Of a stretch of 64,000 nucleotides of DNA, positions 1-11,699 are shown piece after piece. Under the pieces are notes generated by a model, which saw only the letters and a program-made list of their open reading frames with translations, did not search any database and was not told the origin of the DNA. Every line of letters begins with the position of its first letter. Position 1 is the stretch's first letter. Both the position numbers and the translations under genes were made by a program. Location: NCBI RefSeq assembly GCF_000620125.1, contig NZ_JHVL01000013.1, positions 20,879-84,878 of the forward strand. Direction: 5' to 3'. The DNA is from Clostridiisalibacter paucivorans DSM 22131. GTDB lineage: Bacteria > Bacillota > Clostridia > Tissierellales > Clostridiisalibacteraceae.

Positions 1-122
1 ACCAAGATATCAGCAGGTCCTCCTATTTTAAAATATGTATGTCTCTTCATAGGCTCATTACTTAATACCCTATCTTCTCCTAAAGTTTTAAATATAGTGT
101 CATACACCTTATCTTTGTTCAA
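1..122 (-). CDS. murB: UDP-N-acetylenolpyruvoylglucosamine reductase, N-terminal part
   Basis: This is the first 40 codons of a gene that runs off the window edge. It starts at a TTG preceded by AGAGGTG six bases upstream (129-134). The translation contains MKRHTYFKIGGPAD, the conserved N-terminal motif of MurB, where substrate-threading and FAD-binding residues begin. MurB reduces UDP-GlcNAc-enolpyruvate to UDP-MurNAc in the cytoplasm, an early step of peptidoglycan synthesis. In many Clostridia murB lies near uvrC, hprK and a PHP phosphatase, which matches this neighbourhood. The FAD-binding core and catalytic residues are outside the window, so integrity cannot be judged. Confidence 0.85.
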   Translation of the reverse strand, partial: MNKDKVYDTIFKTLGEDRVLSNEPMKRHTYFKIGGPADIL

Positions 123-227
123 TATTTTCACCTCTAGTATCTATTTTTATAATCCATTATATTTTTATTCATAATATATTAAAAGTATATCGGTTTTAAT
201 ATATTTATACAAGATATAGGCAAAATA

Positions 228-257
228 AAAAGCAGCGAAATAAATTTCGCTGCTTTT
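228..257 (-). terminator. Intrinsic terminator of por
   Basis: A perfect 10-bp stem (231-240 with 245-254, extended by A:T pairs) with a short loop lies 7 bp past the por stop codon. On the minus strand it is followed by a TTTTATTTT tract. This separates por from murB. Confidence 0.85.
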
Positions 258-263
258 CTTATA

Positions 264-3830
<3,567 letters not shown>

Positions 3831-3848
3831 CTATCTACACACAACTCT

Positions 3849-3877
3849 AGTATAATAAACTGTGTCCATAAAGTCAA
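3849..3877 (-). promoter_or_regulatory. Sigma-A promoter of por
   Basis: TTGACT (3872-3877), a 17-bp spacer and TATACT (3849-3854) on the minus strand, about 52 bp before the por ATG. Near-consensus, consistent with strong housekeeping expression. Confidence 0.8.
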
Positions 3878-3929
3878 CAATTTACAAGTTTTTAGACAGA
3901 TTTCAAAAAAATTTGAAATTGCTGATTTT

Positions 3930-4664
3930 TTAGATATTTGACTCAAACCTTTTCTTGCCTTTGTTCTCCAAATATTTCATGAATTTTTCAGGCCATAGAT
4001 TCATTATCAGATCCCTTGGCATATCTATATCTTTAAATATTTCTACAACTTTGTCAAAATTACCTACATCATATGCTATATGGGCATCACTCCCCATAAC
4101 CACGGGCACCTTATATTTCTTACATAACTTAGCTATCTCTATGCAATTAACAAGACTTCCCTTTCTAGTGACTCCTAACGAGCTATTATTTATCTCTATC
4201 AATGTGTTGTTCTTTTTTGCAGCCAATACCATTTCCTCCTTATGGATAGGAAAAACAGGATTCCCCGAATGTCCTATAATATCCACTAAAGGATTTTCTA
4301 TAGCACCTATAATAGCCGCTGTATTTTCGTCCCTATGTCCAGGTTCTATACATTTGTCATGTAATGATGCTATTACTAAATCTAGATTTTTCAATACCCT
4401 ATCTGGCACATCTAATGCACCTTCAAAGTCCATTATATTTGCCTCCACTCCTTTTAATACGTGAACCCCCATCACTTTTTTAGGAATTACTCGCTGATTG
4501 GCTATATAAAACATATGAGGACCACCAGGCATCTCTGGTCCATGATCAGTCAATGCTACTATAGATAAGCCCTTGTTACTGGCCTCATGAATCACTTCAC
4601 TGACAGTACTATATGCATGACCACTAGCTATTGTATGACAATGTATATCCATTAAATACATCAT
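3930..4664 (-). CDS. PHP-domain phosphatase (YcdX-like)
   Basis: A 244-residue PHP-superfamily metal-dependent phosphoesterase. The N-terminal DIHCHT motif (about residues 6-11), LTDHGPEMPG, the ASLHD motif and GSDAHIAYDVG near the C-terminus supply the His/Asp ligands of the trinuclear metal site. It resembles YcdX-family enzymes, whose in vivo substrate is unknown. The ATG at 4664 follows GGAGG by about six bases; a second ATG follows immediately. It lies directly downstream of hprK and is probably cotranscribed with it. Calling it histidinol phosphatase would be over-specific because no histidine genes are nearby. Confidence 0.85.
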   Translation of the reverse strand: MMYLMDIHCHTIASGHAYSTVSEVIHEASNKGLSIVALTDHGPEMPGGPHMFYIANQRVIPKKVMGVHVLKGVEANIMDFEGALDVPDRVLKNLDLVIASLHDKCIEPGHRDENTAAIIGAIENPLVDIIGHSGNPVFPIHKEEMVLAAKKNNTLIEINNSSLGVTRKGSLVNCIEIAKLCKKYKVPVVMGSDAHIAYDVGNFDKVVEIFKDIDMPRDLIMNLWPEKFMKYLENKGKKRFESNI

Positions 4665-4696
4665 AAAAAAGCCTCCTTCTTTTATACTGTATACAT

Positions 4697-5620
4697 CTAC
4701 TCACTAAATCCCATCTGTTTCATTAATTTATTGTTTAACTCCACTGCGGCGTTATAACCCATCTGTTTTTGTCTATGATTTTTAGCTGCAACCTCCATTA
4801 TCATTGCTAAATTTCGTCCTGGTTTCACTGGTATTACAATCTTGGGCAATTTGGTATTCAGTATTTCAGTGAAATCTTCATCTAATCCTACCCTGTCATA
4901 ACTCTTTTCTTCATCCCAATATTCCAGTTCTATTACCAATTCTATGGTTTTAAAAGCCCTAACAGCTCCTATTCCATAAAGCCTTTTTATATCCAATATC
5001 CCTAGTCCCCTTATCTCAAGAAAATGTCTTATCAATTCAGGGGCCATTCCCTTTAATTTTCCTTCTTCTTCTCTGATAATTTCTACTGCATCATCTGCAA
5101 CTAGTCTATGTCCTCTTTTTATCAATTCCAATGCTGTTTCACTTTTGCCAACGCCACTTTTTCCTACTATTAGTATACCAATACCATATACGTCAACCAA
5201 TACTCCATGAATAGTAGTACTTGGAGCTAACATATCATCTATATATCCTATGATCTTACTTATAAACTTGGTCGTAGGCATCTCTGTAGTCAAAATAGGT
5301 CTTTTATATTTCTTGGCACATTCTATCATATAGGGATCAACTTCCATTTTTCTACTAACTATTAGTGCTGGTATAGGAGCACTAAAAAATCTATTTAGTC
5401 TGTATTCCTTAGTCTCCTTATCCAATGTCTCCAGATAACTGGACTCAACCTTCCCTATAATTTGAAGTCTATCATAAACAAAATGATCAAAGTATCCTGC
5501 CAATTGAAGACCTGGCCTATTTATGTCACTTTTTATTATTTCAGTATCTATTTTTTCTGGTTTATATATAATCTGTAATTTCATATCTTTAATTAATCTG
5601 TCTATAGTAAGAGATTTCAT
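4697..5620 (-). CDS. hprK: HPr kinase/phosphorylase
   Basis: A 307-residue bifunctional HPr(Ser) kinase/phosphorylase, which phosphorylates Ser-46 of HPr in response to glycolytic intermediates and controls carbon catabolite repression with CcpA. The N-terminal HprK domain spans about 1-130. The P-loop GKSGVGKS lies at 153-160, followed by the HprK signature around LEIRGLGILDIKRLYGIGAV. Length and motifs are normal. AGGGGGAAAAA precedes the ATG. It lies 9 bp after a PspC-domain gene and upstream of the PHP phosphatase, a common clostridial order. Confidence 0.96.
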   Translation of the reverse strand: MKSLTIDRLIKDMKLQIIYKPEKIDTEIIKSDINRPGLQLAGYFDHFVYDRLQIIGKVESSYLETLDKETKEYRLNRFFSAPIPALIVSRKMEVDPYMIECAKKYKRPILTTEMPTTKFISKIIGYIDDMLAPSTTIHGVLVDVYGIGILIVGKSGVGKSETALELIKRGHRLVADDAVEIIREEEGKLKGMAPELIRHFLEIRGLGILDIKRLYGIGAVRAFKTIELVIELEYWDEEKSYDRVGLDEDFTEILNTKLPKIVIPVKPGRNLAMIMEVAAKNHRQKQMGYNAAVELNNKLMKQMGFSE

Positions 5621-5629
5621 TTTTTCCCC

Positions 5630-5842
5630 CTAATATTCATCAAAATGTTTTGGTTTATCTGGCATAACCATAGCTGCCACAATATATGCTATGACACCAG
5701 GAAATCCAACGGTAAATATTGTTGCCAATACCCATAATAATCGTATCAGTGTAGAATCTATCTCAAAGTATTCTGCTATACCTCCACAAACTCCTGAAAT
5801 CTTTTTATCAGTCCTCGATAAATATAATTTTTTATTTTCCAC
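5630..5842 (-). CDS. PspC-domain small membrane protein
   Basis: A 70-residue protein consisting of one PspC domain: a short basic N-terminus, the motif [16 protein letters not shown], and one or two hydrophobic segments ([24 protein letters not shown]). PspC proteins are membrane-associated and linked to envelope stress; the role here is unknown. The start is GTG at 5842, eight bases after AAGGAG. The open frame extends upstream to 5932, but that part is made of the heptamer repeats at 5862-5917 and is unlikely to be translated. The gene sits between uvrC and hprK. Confidence 0.85.
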   Translation of the reverse strand: MENKKLYLSRTDKKISGVCGGIAEYFEIDSTLIRLLWVLATIFTVGFPGVIAYIVAAMVMPDKPKHFDEY

Positions 5843-5861
5843 CAGTTTCACTCCTTCTTTT

Positions 5862-5973
5862 TTAGCTCTTAGTTCTTGGTTCTTGGTTCTTAGGGCTTGG
5901 TTCTTAGGGCTTAGAAGTATGAAGAAATTCATAGAATTTCATTCATCGACTACCGACTACCAACTACAAACTA
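5862..5973. repeat. Heptamer inverted-repeat element A
   Basis: Eight consecutive 7-bp units (TTAGCTC, TTAGTTC, TTGGTTC twice, TTAGGGC, TTGGTTC, TTAGGGC, TTAGAAG) occupy 5862-5917. A small palindrome (GAAATTCATAGAATTTC) follows, then units ACTACCG, ACTACCA, ACTACAA, ACTA at 5949-5973. The last ACTA supplies the CTA that is the uvrC stop codon on the minus strand. The two arms belong to different subtypes: TTAGTTC-like on the left and ACTACNA on the right. The left arm ends close to the ribosome site of the PspC gene. Confidence 0.85.
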
Positions 5974-7836
5974 TCGTCTCTGTCTAAAATAATTATATAC
6001 AGATTCTGCCGATATATTATTCATACCCTTAACTGCTCTTAATTCTTCTAAAGATGCCTTTCTTATATTTTCTACAGAACCCAATGCCTTTAACAATTCA
6101 AATTTCCTTTTGGGTCCTATGCCCTTTATATCATCTAATACAGATTTAAACACCTTTTTATCCCTTAATGTTCTATGGTAGCTTATGGCAAATCTATGGG
6201 CCTCATCTTGAATTCTAGTAATAAGATTGAACGCCTTACTTCCAACAGGGAGTTTTATTTCCTTATTATTATATATAATACCTCTAGTCCTGTGATTTTC
6301 GTCCTTTACCAGACCACATATAGGGATATCTATTCCCATTTTATCTATAACTTTTTTTGCTATATTTACTTGACCTTTCCCTCCATCAATCATTATAATA
6401 TCTGGAAATACAGAAAAACTCTTCATCTTTACTTTATTGTTCTTTATAAGTCTTCTTTCCTCTATGCCACGATTAAACCTTCTTCTAACAATTTCTTCCA
6501 TGCTTCCATAGTCATTAGAACCAATTACACTTTTTATTTTAAATCTTCTATAATATCTGGGGACCTTTTGTCCATCCTGAAACACTACCATGGAACCCAC
6601 TGATTCTACCCCCTGTATATTGGATATATCAAAGGCCTCTATCCTTATGGGCAATGCTTCCAACCCCATTATTTCTGATAATTGCTGTAATGCCTCCTTT
6701 GCTTCCAATGTTTTCCCCTTTATTCTGTCACTATATTGATTTAATACATTCATTGCATTGGTTCTTACCATTTCCATTAACTGATTTCTATCTCCCCTTT
6801 TAGGTATCTTCATATATACCTTTGAACCCCTTTTTTCACTTAACCATTTTTCTACTACTTCTCTATCTTCAAAGTCTTCTTCTATCAATACTTCCTTTGG
6901 CACATATGCAGCTCCTAGATAAAATTGTTTTACAAAGGCGCTTAATATTTCCCCTCTATTCATACTCTCAGTATCATCTAAAATAAAATGTTCTCTTCCC
7001 ATAACCTTTCCTGCTCTAACAAAGAATATCTGTATACAAGATTCGTCCATTGCTCTTGCCATACCTATTATATCTTGATCCACCATCTTAGTGGAAACTA
7101 TCTTTTGTTTTTCCAATATATGTTTCAAAGACATTATCTTATCTCGATATTTTGCTGCCAATTCAAAGTCTAATTCCTTAGATGCCATTTTCATTTTTTC
7201 TTCTATAATCTGTACCAATTTTTCTTCTTTGCCATTAAGAAACATAATTATTTCATTAATCATATCCATGTATTTCTTTTCATCTACATTGCCTTGACAA
7301 GGTGCCATACATTTCCCTATATAATAATTTAGACATGGCCTCTTTTTTCTCTGTCCCTTGTCTATATTCATCTTACATGTCCTTATTGGATATAAATTCC
7401 TAATGATATCTAATGTATCATTTACTGCACCGCTACTGGTATACGGTCCAAAATACTTTGCACCATCCTTTTTTATATTTCTAGTTTTAAACACTCTAGG
7501 ATATGTCTCATTAGTAGTAACCTTTATATAAGGATATTGCTTGTCATCCCTTAAAAGCACATTATATTTAGGTTTGTGCTTTTTAATAAGGTTTGCTTCT
7601 AAAATTAATGCCTCCACTTCTGTATCAGTGATTATATATTCAAATTCCTTTATATTCTTCACCATAGCCCTTACCTTGGTCGCCTTTGATGAAGAGTTTT
7701 GAAAATATTGTCTCACCCTCTTCTTTAAAGAGATGGCCTTCCCTACATATATAATCTGTCCAGAATCATCTTTCATTAGATATACACCTGATCTATCTGG
7801 TAACTTTTTTAATTCCTCATCTATATTAAAGTGCAT
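5971..7836 (-). CDS. uvrC: UvrABC system protein C
   Basis: A 621-residue excinuclease subunit that makes both incisions in nucleotide excision repair. The GIY-YIG domain is at the N-terminus (GVYLMKDDSGQIIYVGKA, about residues 18-35). A UVR domain lies around residue 205, the RNase H-like domain around 380-540 (EAFDISNIQG, DGGKGQ), and a helix-hairpin-helix pair at the C-terminus. Length is typical. AAGGGTGAGAGT precedes the ATG. The stop codon is formed by the edge of repeat element A. uvrA and uvrB are about 18 kb upstream in a separate SOS-controlled unit; no LexA box was seen before uvrC. Confidence 0.97.
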   Translation of the reverse strand: MHFNIDEELKKLPDRSGVYLMKDDSGQIIYVGKAISLKKRVRQYFQNSSSKATKVRAMVKNIKEFEYIITDTEVEALILEANLIKKHKPKYNVLLRDDKQYPYIKVTTNETYPRVFKTRNIKKDGAKYFGPYTSSGAVNDTLDIIRNLYPIRTCKMNIDKGQRKKRPCLNYYIGKCMAPCQGNVDEKKYMDMINEIIMFLNGKEEKLVQIIEEKMKMASKELDFELAAKYRDKIMSLKHILEKQKIVSTKMVDQDIIGMARAMDESCIQIFFVRAGKVMGREHFILDDTESMNRGEILSAFVKQFYLGAAYVPKEVLIEEDFEDREVVEKWLSEKRGSKVYMKIPKRGDRNQLMEMVRTNAMNVLNQYSDRIKGKTLEAKEALQQLSEIMGLEALPIRIEAFDISNIQGVESVGSMVVFQDGQKVPRYYRRFKIKSVIGSNDYGSMEEIVRRRFNRGIEERRLIKNNKVKMKSFSVFPDIIMIDGGKGQVNIAKKVIDKMGIDIPICGLVKDENHRTRGIIYNNKEIKLPVGSKAFNLITRIQDEAHRFAISYHRTLRDKKVFKSVLDDIKGIGPKRKFELLKALGSVENIRKASLEELRAVKGMNNISAESVYNYFRQRR

Positions 7837-7896
7837 ACTCTCACCCTTATTTATTTAAATGTTATACATATATAATACCACAAAAAAAGAAAGTAA

Positions 7897-7926
7897 AAAA
7901 ACCTGAAGATAAATCTTCAGGTTTTC
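7897..7926. terminator. Bidirectional-type terminator of csp
   Basis: The stem ACCTGAAGA/TCTTCAGGT (7901-7909 and 7914-7922) is flanked by A and T runs. On the minus strand a run of seven T follows, as expected for the cold-shock gene that ends at 7942. Confidence 0.85.
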
Positions 7927-7941
7927 ATTGCTCTTATAAAA

Positions 7942-8139
7942 TTAAAGTATTGTTATATTTTCTGCTTGAGGGCCTTTTGGTCCTTTAACTACATCAAAGG
8001 ATACTTTTTGTCCTTCTTCCAATGTCTTGAATCCATCCTTATTAATTTGAGAAAAATGAGCGAATACATCATTTTCTTCTTCTGTAGTAATAAATCCAAA
8101 TCCCTTTTCTGCATTAAACCATTTTACTATACCATTCAT
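7942..8139 (-). CDS. Cold-shock protein (CspA family)
   Basis: A 65-residue single cold-shock domain. RNP1 (KGFGFITTE) and RNP2 (DVFAHFS) are intact, so it should bind single-stranded RNA or DNA as an RNA chaperone. Size and sequence are typical of CspA/CspB-type proteins. The ATG follows GGAGGTATGAAAAT. The mRNA starts near 8286, giving a leader of about 147 nt with a stem that overlaps the ribosome site (8151-8209). It is monocistronic, with its own promoter and terminator. Confidence 0.95.
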   Translation of the reverse strand: MNGIVKWFNAEKGFGFITTEEENDVFAHFSQINKDGFKTLEEGQKVSFDVVKGPKGPQAENITIL

Positions 8140-8150
8140 ATTTTCATACC

Positions 8151-8209
8151 TCCGAAATTTTTATTCCTTTAATTCTTTGTAAATATAACTTATCAATAGA
8201 AATTTCGGA
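8151..8209 (-). promoter_or_regulatory. Leader hairpin overlapping the csp ribosome site
   Basis: TCCGAAATTT at 8151-8160 and AAATTTCGGA at 8200-8209 form a perfect 10-bp inverted repeat with a 39-nt loop. On the transcript the 3' arm includes the GGA of the GGAGG ribosome site. The arrangement resembles the structured cspA-type leaders in which temperature alters ribosome-site access. A thermosensor role is inferred. Confidence 0.5.
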
Positions 8210-8292
8210 TTTTATATGCAAAGTCATTGTTAGCAATAAACAAATCAGAAATACAATAATAATAATTTACTTTTGAATTAAGGTTCTTACTA

Positions 8293-8321
8293 AGTCTATA
8301 ATACTTTTAATAATAAGTCAA
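8293..8321 (-). promoter_or_regulatory. Sigma-A promoter of csp
   Basis: TTGACT (8316-8321), 17-bp spacer, TAGACT (8293-8298). Predicted transcription start near 8286. Confidence 0.65.
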
Positions 8322-8369
8322 GTAATTTTTGGAAATGTTACAAAAAAACTGAAACTAAATCTTCAAATT

Positions 8370-9728
8370 CTATGCTGTAGCCTCTAATTCATTTGCCTTT
8401 TCCATTTCTTTATTCTTTCCACTTCCTATTATAAAATGCAATATCAGTCCTACAGCCAATCCCCAAGCAGCTCCTTTGGTAGCTAGTACAGCACCCATAA
8501 CTCCAGCCAATCCCTTTTCTTCATTTGTTTCAGTATATTGCATGGCTATCCTAGTACAAACAAATCCTTGAACTAATAATGTCAAAGATAGTGCAATAGG
8601 CAATACAGGCTTTAACAATGACACTATGGGCATTAATGAAACACCTATAAAACTAGCTATTCTAAAACTTCCAAATCCTCCATATATAGAATCCATTTGA
8701 TGCCTTCCCTCTTTATACCTTTCACTAACAGCTGCTGTCACTGCAGCCCATAAGGGTCCACATAATGTGGCATAGGGAACTATTATAGATTGAATGATAT
8801 TTCTAGCACCACTTATAAGATTAGATCTATTGGAGTCAAAGTCTATCTTTTCATCTTTTCTGCTTTCATTTGCTTCATTTATCAATGCTTTACTAGTTAT
8901 AAAGTCTCCAAAGGCTATTATATACACTACAATTACCATAGGTAATGCAGCTATAAATATATCAACGCCTGGAAAGCCTATGCCCAATGGGCTTATGGTC
9001 TTTATAACTTCTCCAAATCTAGGCACAAATATTTCCCACTGTATATTTGGTACTGGTATTTCTTTTACTAAAACACCTATAAATAAAGACACTATTATAG
9101 CTGGTACCATTCCATATTTGCCTAAATATGACAATATATTAGATTTCACCTTTATACTCTTAAACTTTGCTGAAAATAAAATATAAAATGACAATAACCC
9201 CCCTAATGCTATAGAAATAGGAAATTCACCAAATCTTCCTCCTATGCCCATTTCCCCTGTTATAGCAGCAACACCAGCACCCAATAATATACCAGCTTTC
9301 ATTGAATTGGGAATCCAGTTTATTATTTTTCCAGCTAAACCTGTTATCCCCATTATTACAAACAATACTCCCACTAATAATTGTAATGCTATTAGTGCAT
9401 GTATTCTATCTGGGCCCATTTTATATTGTCCTAAAAACCCTAAAATCAATGGCAATGCTGGAGTTATCCAGCCTGGCACAACAGGATCTCCCATTAAAAC
9501 ATGTAGGTTATAAAACAATCCATTTATTATAACCATTGTTAAAGCCACCTCAAAAGAAAATCCTAGAGTCTCAGTCATAACAGGTATCGCACCTAGACAA
9601 GTTGCACAAAGTAAGAGTCCTTGCCAAATTTCAGGCATTTCTATTTTATAGTGTATAAATGGAATTCTTATTTTAAATATTCCAAATGGAATATACGGTT
9701 GCTCTTCACCATTTTTTCTTCCTTTCAT
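8370..9728 (-). CDS. Permease of the UraA/SulP-fold (APC-clan-like) type
   Basis: A 452-residue polytopic membrane protein with about 12 hydrophobic segments, Gly- and Pro-rich helices and a cytoplasmic loop near residue 290. The overall pattern resembles nucleobase/anion transporters of the NCS2/SulP type; I could not assign a specific family. It is the last gene of the operon with abfD and the CoA-transferase. The ribosome site GAGGGGG follows the transferase stop codon directly. The likely cargo is therefore the acid fed into this pathway, such as 4-hydroxybutyrate or a related short-chain carboxylate. That substrate is inferred from context only. Confidence 0.65.
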   Translation of the reverse strand: MKGRKNGEEQPYIPFGIFKIRIPFIHYKIEMPEIWQGLLLCATCLGAIPVMTETLGFSFEVALTMVIINGLFYNLHVLMGDPVVPGWITPALPLILGFLGQYKMGPDRIHALIALQLLVGVLFVIMGITGLAGKIINWIPNSMKAGILLGAGVAAITGEMGIGGRFGEFPISIALGGLLSFYILFSAKFKSIKVKSNILSYLGKYGMVPAIIVSLFIGVLVKEIPVPNIQWEIFVPRFGEVIKTISPLGIGFPGVDIFIAALPMVIVVYIIAFGDFITSKALINEANESRKDEKIDFDSNRSNLISGARNIIQSIIVPYATLCGPLWAAVTAAVSERYKEGRHQMDSIYGGFGSFRIASFIGVSLMPIVSLLKPVLPIALSLTLLVQGFVCTRIAMQYTETNEEKGLAGVMGAVLATKGAAWGLAVGLILHFIIGSGKNKEMEKANELEATA

Positions 9729-9746
9729 AAATATATCCCCCTCATT

Positions 9747-11036
9747 TTATTTAAATCGCTTTGCAAACTCATCTTTTAACTCATCTCTAAAATTAGGATG
9801 AGCAATATTGATAAGGGCCTTAGCTCTACCTCTCAATGTCTTCCCCCTTAAATCAGCTATACCATATTCAGTAACAATATAATGAACATCATTTCTTGAA
9901 GTAGTAACTGCAGAACCCTTATTTAAAAATGGTACTATTCTTGAAGTCTTGCCTTTCCTTGCTGTGGAAGGTATGGCTATTATAGATTTCCCATCTTTGG
10001 CCATACTAGCACCTCTAACATAGTCAACCTGCCCCCCAGTCCCACTAAATTGATTTAATCCTATACTTTCAGAAGATATTTGTCCCATTAAATCTACTTC
10101 TAGGCATGAATTAATGGAAATCATCTTATAATTTTGTGCAATGATTACAGGATTATTTACATAGTCCACAGGATATAGTTCCACAGATGGATTATTATCA
10201 ATAAAATTATAAAGTCGTCTCGTCCCCATCATGAAAGTAACTACCATTTTTCCTTTATGAATAGTTTTGTTCCTATTTGTTATTACACCTGCCTCAACAA
10301 GGTCTACAACTCCATCAGAAAACATCTCTGAATGAATCCCCAAATCTCTTTTATCCTTTAAAAACAATAATACAGCATCGGGGATTGCCCCTATTCCCAA
10401 TTGTAATGTGGATCCATCATCAATAAGAGCAGCACAGTTCTCTCCTATTGCCCTTTCGATATCACCTATTTTAGGTGCATTAAGCTCTATGAGCTCTGTT
10501 GAATTTTCAACTATATAATCCATATTAGACACATGTATAAAATTATCACCTAAAGTTCTTGGCATCTTATCATTGACCTCTGCTATTACTAACCTTGCAC
10601 ATTCGCTAGCAGGCTTAGTGTAATCATTAGATAATCCATAACTACAATATCCATGTTCATCTGGAGTACTTACCTGTATAAGTGCCACATCTACAGGTAA
10701 GTAATTATCTGTAAACAACCTAGGTATTTCATAAAAAAAGCTAGGTGTATAATCTGCCCTATTTTGATTAACTGCCTCCCTAGTAGATCCTCCAACAAAA
10801 AGGGCATTATGCCTGAAGTGTCCTCTCATTTCAGGTTTTGTATATTCACTTTTTCCCATGGCAACCATATGGACAATTTCAACATCTTCGTATTGTTCCT
10901 TATTATCTATCATGGCCTTAACCAGTTTCGTAGGTTCACTGCATGCATGGCCTATAACTACTCTATCGCCAGACTTTATATTTTTTACTGCTTCATCAGC
11001 AGATGTCAATCTATTTTTATAAATTCTTTTCCACAT
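9747..11036 (-). CDS. abfT: 4-hydroxybutyrate CoA-transferase-like enzyme
   Basis: A 429-residue family I CoA-transferase of the acetyl-CoA hydrolase/transferase group (Cat1, Cat2, AbfT). Visible motifs are the N-terminal GDRVVIGHACSEP loop, the oxyanion-type loop LGIGAIPDAV, and HSEMFSDGVVDL, whose Glu is the expected CoA-thioester-forming nucleophile. It would move CoA from acetyl-CoA or butyryl-CoA to 4-hydroxybutyrate, making the substrate for AbfD. The ATG at 11036 follows GGGGGGAGATT; an ATG 15 bp upstream is less likely. The start overlaps the end of the preceding Cys-rich gene by 20 bp, suggesting translational coupling. Family specificity rests on the abfD neighbour. Confidence 0.85.
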   Translation of the reverse strand: MWKRIYKNRLTSADEAVKNIKSGDRVVIGHACSEPTKLVKAMIDNKEQYEDVEIVHMVAMGKSEYTKPEMRGHFRHNALFVGGSTREAVNQNRADYTPSFFYEIPRLFTDNYLPVDVALIQVSTPDEHGYCSYGLSNDYTKPASECARLVIAEVNDKMPRTLGDNFIHVSNMDYIVENSTELIELNAPKIGDIERAIGENCAALIDDGSTLQLGIGAIPDAVLLFLKDKRDLGIHSEMFSDGVVDLVEAGVITNRNKTIHKGKMVVTFMMGTRRLYNFIDNNPSVELYPVDYVNNPVIIAQNYKMISINSCLEVDLMGQISSESIGLNQFSGTGGQVDYVRGASMAKDGKSIIAIPSTARKGKTSRIVPFLNKGSAVTTSRNDVHYIVTEYGIADLRGKTLRGRAKALINIAHPNFRDELKDEFAKRFK

Positions 11037-11310
11037 AATCTCCCCCCTCATGCCTTAACATATTTATCTTTTTAAATATATCTTCATAACAATCTCTACT
11101 GTCTACTTTTATCTTCCACTGGCACAAAATTCTATCACTATTTGCACAAGCACTTGTGCACCCACACACTATAATCAACACACCATAATACTCATTTTCT
11201 CTAGCTACAAAAAATTTATCTTCTGTTAATATATCCTTTATATATTTTACAAACCTTTTTCTATTGTATTTGGGATTACAACCACCACAATACTTTATAC
11301 CTATATTCAC
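11017..11310 (-). CDS. Small Cys-rich protein of unknown function (CGGC / CGCTSAC motifs)
   Basis: A 97-residue cytoplasmic protein I do not recognise as a named family. It has an N-terminal IKYCGGCNP motif (C8, C11), a hydrophobic strand, then VCGCTSACA (C49, C51, C55), plus C63 and C74. Seven cysteines in 97 residues suggest metal or Fe-S binding or redox chemistry. The start is GTG with AAGGAG seven bases upstream. It lies between a NifU-like protein and the CoA-transferase, so a role in handling or maturing the Fe-S/FAD dehydratase is plausible but unproven. Confidence 0.75.
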   Translation of the reverse strand: MNIGIKYCGGCNPKYNRKRFVKYIKDILTEDKFFVARENEYYGVLIIVCGCTSACANSDRILCQWKIKVDSRDCYEDIFKKINMLRHEGGDYVEKNL

Positions 11311-11321
11311 ATCATTTCTCC

Positions 11322-11600
11322 TTATAGAGATTTGTTTAAAATTTTTTTTGCCATATCAATAAGCTCTGGACTCACTTCTCTAGATATAACAACTTCATTG
11401 ACCCATGGAAACTCTTCCTTTAACTTTTGTTCAATAAAATCCTTTGTAGTCATATCAGAATGGGGACACCCACTACATGCACCCAATAATTTTATCCTGA
11501 CTACTCCATTTTTAACTTCTAAAAGTCTTACATCCCCATTATGACTTATTAACCTAGGTCTTATTTTTTCTTCAAGTATTTCCTTCACTTTGTCAACCAT
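11322..11600 (-). CDS. NifU C-terminal-domain Fe-S scaffold protein
   Basis: A 92-residue protein equal to one NifU C-terminal (Nfu) domain. The signature GACSGCPHS carries the CxxC pair (C42, C45), which can hold an interdomain [4Fe-4S] cluster in a dimer. Such proteins deliver clusters to target enzymes. The usual isc/suf partners are absent here; the gene lies inside the abfD operon, 100 bp after the dehydratase, an enzyme with an unusual [4Fe-4S] cluster. The ATG follows GGAGTGATATT. Delivery to AbfD is an inference. Confidence 0.88.
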   Translation of the reverse strand: MVDKVKEILEEKIRPRLISHNGDVRLLEVKNGVVRIKLLGACSGCPHSDMTTKDFIEQKLKEEFPWVNEVVISREVSPELIDMAKKILNKSL

Positions 11601-11625
11601 AATATCACTCCATATTTATAGATCA

Positions 11626-11670
11626 ACAGAGACATAAAATTGCTACAAATAATTTTATTTATGCCTCTGT
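11626..11670 (-). promoter_or_regulatory. Intercistronic hairpin between abfD and the NifU-like gene
   Basis: ACAGAGACATAAA (11626-11638) pairs with TTTATGCCTCTGT (11658-11670) with one mismatch, giving a 13-bp arm. No strong U-tract follows. It may stabilise the abfD message or attenuate downstream expression. Confidence 0.45.
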
Positions 11671-11699
11671 CAATACTAAAATTTATAATTACATCTCAA

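Noticed and set aside
3899..3919. ATTTCAAA/TTTGAAAT hairpin after the PHP gene
   Set aside because: Only A:T-rich pairs with a weak stem and no clear U-tract; too weak to call a terminator.
5843..5932. N-terminal extension of the PspC gene
   Set aside because: It is made of the heptamer repeats and a good AAGGAG-GTG start lies downstream.
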